From Streptomyces sp. NRRL F-6131 (GTDB taxonomy: Bacteria; Actinomycetota; Actinomycetes; Streptomycetales; Streptomycetaceae), in assembly GCA_000719695.1 (NCBI GenBank), contig JOHN01000083.1, positions 1 through 28,221 of the forward strand: a stretch of DNA of 28,221 nt, written 5' to 3'. The notes beneath the pieces are model-generated. The model made no database searches and was not told the origin of the DNA. It was given only the letters and a program-made list of their open reading frames with translations. This document shows positions 21,895 through 28,221 of this stretch, one piece after another. Each line of letters starts with the position of its first letter. The first letter of the stretch is position 1. A program made the position numbers and the translations under genes.

Positions 21895-23046
21895 ATGGAT
21901 CTGGAGCTCTCCGAGGAACAGGCCGCCGTCCGCGAACTCGCGGCCTCCTTCACCGACCGCGAGATCGTCCCGCACGCCACCGCGTGGGACCGCGCCGAAT
22001 CGGTGGACCGCGCGATCATCGGCAGACTCGGCAAGCTCGGCTTCCTCGGGCTCACCATCCCCGAGGAGTACGGCGGCAGCGGCGGCGACCACCTCGCCTA
22101 CTGCCTCGTCCTGGAGGAACTCGGCCGGGGCGACTCCGCCGTGCGCGGCATCGTCTCCGTCTCGCTCGGACTCGTCGCCAAGTCGGTCAACGCCTTCGGC
22201 ACCGAGGAACAGAAACGGCACTGGCTGCCCCGGCTCACCTCCGGCGAGGCCCTCGGCTGCTTCGCCCTCACCGAACCCGGCACCGGCTCCGACGCCGCCA
22301 ACCTCACCACCCGCGCCGTCCGCGACGGCGACGACCACTGGCGGCTCAGCGGCACCAAGACCTTCATCACCAACGGCACCTGGGCCGACATCGCCCTCGT
22401 CTTCGCCCGCACCGGCGAAGCGGGACACCGCGGCATCACCGCTTTCCTCGTCCCCACCGACCTGCCCGGCTTCACCCGCACCGAGATCCACGGCAAGCTC
22501 GGCCTGCGCGGCCAGGCGACCGCCGAACTCTCCTTCGACGGCGTCCGGGTACCCGACAGCGCCCGGCTCGGCGAACTCGGCAAGGGCTTCACCGTCGCCA
22601 TGGCCGCCCTGGCCAAGGGCCGGATGTCGGTCGCCGCCGGATGCGTCGGCATCGCCCGCGCCTGCCTGGATGCCGCCGTCCGGTACGCCGGCGAGCGGGA
22701 GCAGTTCGGCACCCCGATCGCCTCGCACCAGCTGGTGCAGCAGCTGCTCGCCGGGATCGCCGTGGACGTCGAGGCCGCCCGGCTGCTCACCTGGAAGGTC
22801 GCCGACCACATCGAGCGCGGCCTGCCGTTCGCCACCGAGTCCTCCGTCGCCAAACTGTTCGCGAGCGAGGCCGCCGTGCGCGCCGCCAACAACGCGCTCC
22901 AGGTCTTCGGCGGCTACGGCTTCATCGACGAGTACCCCGTCGGCAAGTACCTGCGCGACGCGCGGGTGATGACCCTCTACGAGGGCACCAGCCAGATCCA
23001 CCAACTGCTCATCGGACGCGCGCTCACCGGCGTCAACGCCTTCTGA
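21895..23046 (+). CDS. Acyl-CoA dehydrogenase
   Basis: This 383-residue FAD enzyme introduces the alpha,beta double bond into an acyl-CoA, passing electrons to ETF. Family signatures are present: CFALTEPGTGSDA near residues 120-132, the FITNGTWAD flavin-side strand, REQFGTPIASHQLVQQ, QVFGGYGFIDEYPVGKYLRDARVM and YEGTSQIHQLLIGR near the C-terminus with the catalytic Glu. Length suits short- and medium-chain members; chain length cannot be read from sequence. The ATG at 21895 has only a weak GGGA upstream; an in-frame TTG at 21886 is less likely. It is the first gene of a three-gene operon with thiolase and SDR, divergent from tetR. Confidence 0.93.
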   Translation: MDLELSEEQAAVRELAASFTDREIVPHATAWDRAESVDRAIIGRLGKLGFLGLTIPEEYGGSGGDHLAYCLVLEELGRGDSAVRGIVSVSLGLVAKSVNAFGTEEQKRHWLPRLTSGEALGCFALTEPGTGSDAANLTTRAVRDGDDHWRLSGTKTFITNGTWADIALVFARTGEAGHRGITAFLVPTDLPGFTRTEIHGKLGLRGQATAELSFDGVRVPDSARLGELGKGFTVAMAALAKGRMSVAAGCVGIARACLDAAVRYAGEREQFGTPIASHQLVQQLLAGIAVDVEAARLLTWKVADHIERGLPFATESSVAKLFASEAAVRAANNALQVFGGYGFIDEYPVGKYLRDARVMTLYEGTSQIHQLLIGRALTGVNAF

Positions 23047-23098
23047 GCTCCACAAGAGCGCCCCACCCTCACCCCCTCCCAGAAGGAGATCCGCCGTC

Positions 23099-24282
<1,184 letters not shown>

Positions 24283-24286
<4 letters not shown>

Positions 24287-24338
24287 CGGCTGACAACTGA
24301 CAACTGACAGATTTCAGATAACAGATAACAGCTGACAG
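24283..24338 (+). repeat. Eight tandem heptamers starting in the thiolase stop codon
   Basis: Eight 7-bp units run in perfect register: CTGACGG (holding the thiolase TGA), CTGACAA twice, CTGACAG, ATTTCAG, ATAACAG twice, then CTGACAG. The tract is far more A/T-rich than the genome. It ends 32 bases before the SDR start codon. It resembles the heptanucleotide short tandem repeats described in filamentous cyanobacteria. Confidence 0.9.
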
Positions 24339-24370
24339 CCGGACTCCCACCTCCTGAGGAGAGCAGCAGC

Positions 24371-25129
24371 ATGACCCGATTCGCGGGCAAGGTCGCCGTC
24401 GTCACCGGCGGCGCGCAGGGCATCGGCGCGGCGACGGCGCGCCTGCTGGCCGAGGAGGGCGCGGCGGTGGCCGTCGTCGACCTCTCGGCCGAGCGGGCGG
24501 CCGGCACCGCCGAGGCGATCACCGCCAAGGGCGGCACGGCGCGGGCGTACGGCTGCGACGTGGCCGACTACGACGCCGTGGAGACGGTGTTCGCCCAGAT
24601 CGCCGCGGACCTCGGCGGCCTGCACATCCTGATCAACAACGCCGGGATCACCCGGGACAACCTGTTCTTCAAGATGCCCAAGGCCGACTGGGACGCGGTG
24701 CTGACGGTCAACCTGACCAGCGCCTACAACTGCAGTCACGTGGCGCAGAAGTACATGGTCGCGCAGAAGTGGGGCAAGATCGTCTCGCTCAGCTCGCGCT
24801 CGGCGCTCGGCAACCGCGGCCAGGCCAACTACGCCGCCGCCAAGGCCGGCATCCAGGGCCTGACGGCGACGCTGGCGATCGAGCTCGGCCCGTTCAACAT
24901 CAACGTGAACGCCGTCGCCCCCGGCTACATCGCCACCCCGATGACCGCCGCGACCGCCGAGCGGGTCGGCTCCACGGCCGAGGACCACCAGACCGAGGTC
25001 GCCGCCCGCACGCCGCTGCGCCGGGTCGGGCAGCCGGAGGAGATCGCCTCGGTGGTCGCCTTCCTGGCGAGCGAGGACGCCTCCTACGTCAGCGGCCAGA
25101 CGCTGTACGTCAACGGCGGAGCGCGCTGA
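24371..25129 (+). CDS. Short-chain dehydrogenase/reductase, FabG-like 3-oxoacyl reductase
   Basis: This 252-residue NAD(P)-dependent enzyme probably interconverts 3-hydroxyacyl and 3-oxoacyl thioesters. It has the Rossmann motif TGGAQGIG (12-19), the CDVAD acidic site, NNAG (89-92) and the catalytic Ser141, Tyr154 and Lys158 (in NYAAAKAG). The end SGQTLYVNGG is FabG-like. GAGGAG lies nine bases before the ATG. As third gene after acyl-CoA dehydrogenase and thiolase it would supply the hydroxyacyl-CoA dehydrogenase step of a beta-oxidation-like path. The enoyl-CoA hydratase step is missing from the operon and must come from elsewhere. A strong terminator follows. Confidence 0.92.
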   Translation: MTRFAGKVAVVTGGAQGIGAATARLLAEEGAAVAVVDLSAERAAGTAEAITAKGGTARAYGCDVADYDAVETVFAQIAADLGGLHILINNAGITRDNLFFKMPKADWDAVLTVNLTSAYNCSHVAQKYMVAQKWGKIVSLSSRSALGNRGQANYAAAKAGIQGLTATLAIELGPFNINVNAVAPGYIATPMTAATAERVGSTAEDHQTEVAARTPLRRVGQPEEIASVVAFLASEDASYVSGQTLYVNGGAR

Positions 25130-25143
25130 CACGCGGACCTTTC

Positions 25144-25158
25144 CTGACGGTACGTCAG
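25144..25158. promoter_or_regulatory. Perfect 15-bp palindrome between SDR stop and terminator
   Basis: CTGACG-GTA-CGTCAG has perfect 6-base arms about a 3-base centre, the geometry of a dimeric regulator site. It lies immediately before the terminator stem. It could be an operator for the following gene or part of the 3' structure; no promoter is visible beside it. Confidence 0.45.
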
Positions 25159-25202
25159 AAGACCGTCCCTGGTGGTGGGTTACCTTCACCTGGGACGGTC
25201 TT
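25159..25202 (+). terminator. Strong factor-independent terminator of the acyl-CoA operon
   Basis: AAGACCGTCCC (25159-25169) pairs perfectly with GGGACGGTCTT (25192-25202). Three more pairs follow after one mismatch, and a T5 run lies at 25207-25211. This is the best intrinsic terminator in the window. Confidence 0.9.
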
Positions 25203-25333
25203 GACCTTTTTCGGTAGCCGGAGACGACCATGCCGACAGTATGAAATGACTATGGCATGATCATGCGGCAGTCGATGGGATGGCCGGACCGACCCGACCG
25301 AACCCGGCCGGGCCCAGCGTCCCTAGGAGTCCC

Positions 25334-26728
25334 ATGGGCAGCCCCCGCACCCTCCGCCGCGCCCTGGCCCTGCTCGCCGTCGGGGCCACCGCCCTCACGG
25401 CCGGCACCGTCTCCACCGGCACCGGCACCGTCGCCTCGGGCAGCACCACCTCCGCCGCGACCGCCGCGGGCGCACCGAGCGCCGCCCGCGTCCACGTCCG
25501 GCCCGCCTCCGCCGGACACGTCAACGCCGCCGGACGGACCGCCCCGCTGTCCACCTCACAGTGCGTCAGCGAGCTCGGCATCCACTGTTACTCGCCGCTC
25601 CAGTACCGCGAGGCCTACAACCTGAACTCCCTCTACCAGGAGGGCGTCACCGGCAAGGGCCGCACCATCGTCATCGTCGACTCCTTCGGCTCGCCGACCA
25701 TCCAGCACGACCTGGAGGTCTTCGACAAGCAGTGGGGCATCCCGGACACCCAGGTCGAGGTCGTCAAGTGGGGCAACGTCCCGCCCTTCGACCCCACCAA
25801 CCCCGACCACACCGGCTGGGCGGGCGAGGCCACCCTGGACGTCGAGTACGCGCACGCCGTCGCCCCGGACGCCCACATCATCCTGGTCGAGACCGGTGTC
25901 GCCGAGACCGAGGGCACCGTCGGCCTGCCCGAGATGATGGACGCCGAACAGGCCCTCATCCGCTCCGGCCGCGCCGACGTCATCTCGCAGAGCTTCGGCG
26001 CCACCGAGAACACCTTCCCCGGCTTCGACAAGGGCGACTTCCGCTCGCTCACCGACCTGCGCTACGCCTTCAAGGAGGCCGCCGCGCACGACGTCACCGT
26101 GCTCGCCTCCTCCGGCGACGCGGGCGCCACCGACGCCCAGGAGAACGGCACCGACCTCTACCCGTACAAGGTCAACTCCTGGCCGTCCTCGGACCCGTTG
26201 GTCACCTCCATCGGCGGCACCCAGATGACCCTGGACGACGCCGGGAAGCGCACCGCTCCCGACAAGGTCTGGCACGACGAGTACGGCGCGGGCGGCGGCG
26301 GGGTGTCCGGCGTCTTCGACCGTCCGCTGTACCAGACCGGCGTCGCCAAGATCACCGGCAACCACCGCGGCACGCCCGACATCAGCATGAGCGCGGCCGT
26401 CGACGGCGGCGCCTGGACCTACGAGTCCTACGACCCCGCCCGGGCCGGCTGGCACCTCACCGGCGGCACCAGCGAGGCGGCGCCGATCTTCTCCGGCGTC
26501 GTCGCCCTCGCCGACCAGCTCGCCGGTCACCGCCTCGGCCAGCTCAACTGGCGGCTCTACGGCATGAACCTGCTCCCGAGCAAGTGGAGCGGCATCACCG
26601 ACGTGACCACCGGCGACAACTCGTGGGACACCGTCACCGGCTACCAGGCCACCAAGGGCTACGACCTCGCCAGCGGCCTCGGCACCATCGACGCCGCCCG
26701 CTTCGTCCACACCCTCGCAGGTCGGTAG
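25334..26728 (+). CDS. Secreted S53-family (sedolisin) serine-carboxyl peptidase without propeptide domain
   Basis: This 464-residue protein should be an exported acid-type endopeptidase. A Sec signal (basic MGSPRTLRRA, then hydrophobic ALALLAVGATAL) is followed by an Ala/Thr/Gly-rich tail. The catalytic domain starts near residue 75 (QCVSELGIHCYSP). S53 residues are present: Glu and Asp in GEATLDVEYAHAVAPDA, the oxyanion Asp in LASSGDAGAT and the nucleophile Ser in GGTSEAAPIFSG. A C-terminal calcium-site region (DVTTGDNSW, GYDLASGLGTID) closes it. The large inhibitory prodomain usual for sedolisins is absent. The ATG at 25334 has AGGAG four bases upstream; a longer frame from 25280 lacks a site. 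A long hairpin follows the stop. Confidence 0.9.
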   Translation: MGSPRTLRRALALLAVGATALTAGTVSTGTGTVASGSTTSAATAAGAPSAARVHVRPASAGHVNAAGRTAPLSTSQCVSELGIHCYSPLQYREAYNLNSLYQEGVTGKGRTIVIVDSFGSPTIQHDLEVFDKQWGIPDTQVEVVKWGNVPPFDPTNPDHTGWAGEATLDVEYAHAVAPDAHIILVETGVAETEGTVGLPEMMDAEQALIRSGRADVISQSFGATENTFPGFDKGDFRSLTDLRYAFKEAAAHDVTVLASSGDAGATDAQENGTDLYPYKVNSWPSSDPLVTSIGGTQMTLDDAGKRTAPDKVWHDEYGAGGGGVSGVFDRPLYQTGVAKITGNHRGTPDISMSAAVDGGAWTYESYDPARAGWHLTGGTSEAAPIFSGVVALADQLAGHRLGQLNWRLYGMNLLPSKWSGITDVTTGDNSWDTVTGYQATKGYDLASGLGTIDAARFVHTLAGR

Positions 26729-26736
26729 GCGCGCAA

Positions 26737-26774
26737 CGGTGCGGCCGTCCGCCGAAGGGCGGGCGGCCGCACCG
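26737..26774. terminator. Bidirectional hairpin terminator between convergent genes
   Basis: A 17-bp stem with one G-T pair (arms 26737-26753 and 26758-26774) closes on the tetraloop GAAG. It lies 8 bases after the peptidase stop and 5 bases after the DUF397 stop on the other strand, so it can serve both transcripts. Confidence 0.85.
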
Positions 26775-26779
26775 CCCTG

Positions 26780-26962
26780 TCAGACCGACTGTGCGAACTC
26801 GACGAAGGACTGCCAGGCGGCCGAGGAAAAGGCGAGCTGGGGACCGGACTTGTCCTTGGAGTCACGTACGAGCACCGACTCCGCCGCCTCGGCGACCTCG
26901 ACGCAGTCCCCGCCCTCGTTGCCGCTGTAACTGCTCTTGAACCACATCAGTTCGCCGCTCAT
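26780..26962 (-). CDS. DUF397 protein, second tandem copy
   Basis: This 60-residue protein is a complete DUF397 domain: MWFKSSYSGNEGGDCVEVAE, VLVRDSKDKSGPQL, AAWQSFVEFAQSV. DUF397 proteins are small partners of XRE/DUF5753 regulators in actinomycetes (such as the Scr1/Scr2 and WhiJ-associated pairs) and are proposed to bind and modulate them. The start overlaps the stop of the preceding DUF397 gene by four bases (ATGA). It is about three quarters identical to that neighbour, so it arose by tandem duplication. Differences cluster in the middle and near the C-terminus. Confidence 0.92.
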   Translation of the reverse strand: MSGELMWFKSSYSGNEGGDCVEVAEAAESVLVRDSKDKSGPQLAFSSAAWQSFVEFAQSV

Positions 26963-27144
26963 CGCGCTGACTGCGCGAACTCGACGAACGCCTCCCAGGC
27001 GGCCGGTGAAAAGGTGAGACGGGGCCCGGCCTTGTCCTTGGAGTCACGCACCAGCACCCACTCGGCCGACTCGGCGACCTCGACGCAAGCGCCGCCCTCG
27101 TTGCCGCTGTAGCTGCTCTTGAACCACACCAGATCGCCGCTCAT
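26959..27144 (-). CDS. DUF397 protein, first tandem copy
   Basis: This 61-residue DUF397 protein (VWFKSSYSGNEGGACVEVAE, VLVRDSKDKAGPRL, AAWEAFVEFAQSAR) is coupled to the XRE regulator upstream by a four-base ATGA overlap and to its own duplicate downstream by another. It is the likely direct partner of the regulator. No membrane segment or enzyme motif is present. Its molecular role is not established; antitoxin-like and co-regulator roles have been suggested for the family. Confidence 0.92.
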   Translation of the reverse strand: MSGDLVWFKSSYSGNEGGACVEVAESAEWVLVRDSKDKAGPRLTFSPAAWEAFVEFAQSAR

Positions 27145-28022
27145 CGCTCTCCCAGCATCTTCTCGATCAAGGACAGGGACTCCTGCGGAGAATACGCCTG
27201 CGCTCTGAGGGTGCCGTACCGCACGTTCAGGAACCGGACCTCCTCCGCATCGGTAATGAGCCTACCGTTCATCTGGACCTCCAAATAGCCGGTCTGCGGG
27301 CGCCCCTTGGGCGTGATCAGGATGAACGAACCCTCCACGCTCGCGTTCTCGGAGCGATCCATCGGCATGATCTGAAGTGTCATACCCCGGGTGTCCCCGA
27401 TCTCGAGGAGCCGTCCGAGCTGCCTCCTGTGCACCTCAGGGCCCCCGAGCCGCCGGTTCAGCACACTCTCGTCGATCACCCAGCTGAAAACGGCGCGGGG
27501 CCACCGGGTGAGGACCTCCTGCCGCGCCATCCGTGCCGCCACCCGAATCTCGATCGTCTCCTCCGCCAACAACGGCTGTCGCATCCGGAAGAGGGCCCGG
27601 GCGTACTCTTCGGTCTGAAGAAGCCCTGGCACCAGATAGGCACTCCAGTCGTGGTGTTCGAGGGCTGCGGCCTCCAGGCTGGCGTAGCTCCGGAACCACT
27701 CCGGGTGCCGCACCCGCGCCTTGGCCTTCGCCTTCTCGATGTCGCCCGCAGTGGCGATCAACAGCCCCCGCGCGTCCAACACCCGCTCCGACGCCTCCAG
27801 CAGCTCCCGCTGCGGCGTCCGCTTCCCCTGCTCCACCGCACCGATCAGGCTCTCGGTGTAGCCGACCTCCTTGGCGAACTCCTTCTGCGTCATCCCGGCC
27901 TGCTCCCGCAGGAGCTTGATCTGGCGGCCGATCGCCCGCAGGAAGTCCGACACCTCCGACAGGTCCTCGTCCAACTGCGGCCTCACGTCACCGCTCTCGC
28001 CGCCACCCCGAACCTCAACCAT
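27141..28022 (-). CDS. XRE helix-turn-helix regulator with DUF5753 domain
   Basis: This 293-residue protein has an N-terminal XRE helix-turn-helix at about residues 28-85 (AIGRQIKLLREQAGMTQKEF, VGYTESLIGAVEQGKRTP) and the C-terminal DUF5753 domain (about 108-285: HPEWFRSYASLEAAALEHHD, VPGLLQTEEYARAL, EIRVAARMARQEVL). Such WhiJ/Scr1-like regulators are abundant in streptomycetes and affect development or antibiotic production with their DUF397 partner. ATG 28022 has GGGGAGG five bases upstream and is preferred over the GTG at 28070. It heads a three-gene coupled unit with two DUF397 genes. The 199 bases upstream to the window end hold no recognisable gene; I could not place a promoter. Confidence 0.92.
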   Translation of the reverse strand: MVEVRGGGESGDVRPQLDEDLSEVSDFLRAIGRQIKLLREQAGMTQKEFAKEVGYTESLIGAVEQGKRTPQRELLEASERVLDARGLLIATAGDIEKAKAKARVRHPEWFRSYASLEAAALEHHDWSAYLVPGLLQTEEYARALFRMRQPLLAEETIEIRVAARMARQEVLTRWPRAVFSWVIDESVLNRRLGGPEVHRRQLGRLLEIGDTRGMTLQIMPMDRSENASVEGSFILITPKGRPQTGYLEVQMNGRLITDAEEVRFLNVRYGTLRAQAYSPQESLSLIEKMLGER

Positions 28023-28221
28023 CTCGGCCTCCCCAGCTCTCCGTCGCACGCTCCGCACACGGGCGGGCACCCACCGTGCCCGCCGGACGCGCCGTCAGCG
28101 TAGGCCGGGAAACGGGCCACTCCGCCCGATCGCCAAGATCCCTTTCGACACCCCGAACCCAACCCCCGCACCACCCCACCCCCGGGCGATCAACCCACCC
28201 CGCCACCATTCCCCCAACTCC

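Overview
The window is typical high-GC actinomycete DNA: nearly every codon ends in G or C, GTG starts are common, and purine-rich ribosome binding sites are frequent. The gene content fits Streptomyces or a close relative such as Kitasatospora: a Methyltransf_19 (DUF574) methyltransferase, a RmdA-like c-di-GMP protein, egtABCD, a GlcP-type sugar porter and an XRE/DUF397 pair. From memory, the S. coelicolor ergothioneine genes (SCO0910-0913) and rmdA (SCO0928) also lie close together, so part of the layout may be conserved. No rRNA, tRNA, CRISPR array, insertion sequence or prophage was seen, and no in-frame TTA codon was noticed.

Layout. (1) Positions 1-7046, minus strand: a surface-polysaccharide operon, transcribed right to left. 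It holds a DPM1-like glycosyltransferase, two paralogous GT2 glycosyltransferases with a shared N-terminal domain, a Wzx/MATE-type flippase, another GT2 enzyme, a NodB-type polysaccharide deacetylase and the start of a seventh gene. Almost every junction is a 4-base stop/start overlap. (2) 7463-10404, minus: a methyltransferase translationally coupled to a PAS-GGDEF-EAL c-di-GMP enzyme. (3) 10661-13182, plus: a GH15 glucoamylase/trehalase-like hydrolase and a SRPBCC protein. (4) 13338-18017, plus: the ergothioneine operon egtA-egtB-egtC-egtD. (5) 18167-21006, plus: a GlcP-like sugar permease and a nitric oxide synthase oxygenase, whose 3' end overlaps a convergent TetR gene. (6) 21895-25129, plus: acyl-CoA dehydrogenase, thiolase and SDR reductase genes, divergent from tetR across a palindrome-bearing intergenic region and closed by a strong terminator. 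(7) 25334-26728, plus: a secreted S53 (sedolisin) peptidase without a recognisable propeptide domain. (8) 26780-28022, minus: an XRE/DUF5753 regulator with two tandem DUF397 genes.

How the genes may work together. Region 1 would assemble a lipid-linked glycan, flip it and de-N-acetylate it. Region 4 makes the low-molecular-weight thiol ergothioneine from histidine, cysteine and glutamate. The nearby nitric oxide synthase makes this a redox/NO-flavoured neighbourhood, although no joint regulation is visible. Region 6 looks like a TetR-controlled acyl-CoA degradation module.

The least expected signal is a set of short tandem-repeat arrays with different unit lengths in intergenic leaders: 11-mers before the GH15 gene, 17-mers between egtC and egtD, 7-mers between the thiolase and SDR genes, and a 21/18-mer G-rich array upstream of tetR. 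Two of them begin inside the stop codon of the preceding gene. Repeats also occur in coding DNA: the TAP repeats of a glycosyltransferase and the Ala/Pro tract of EgtB.
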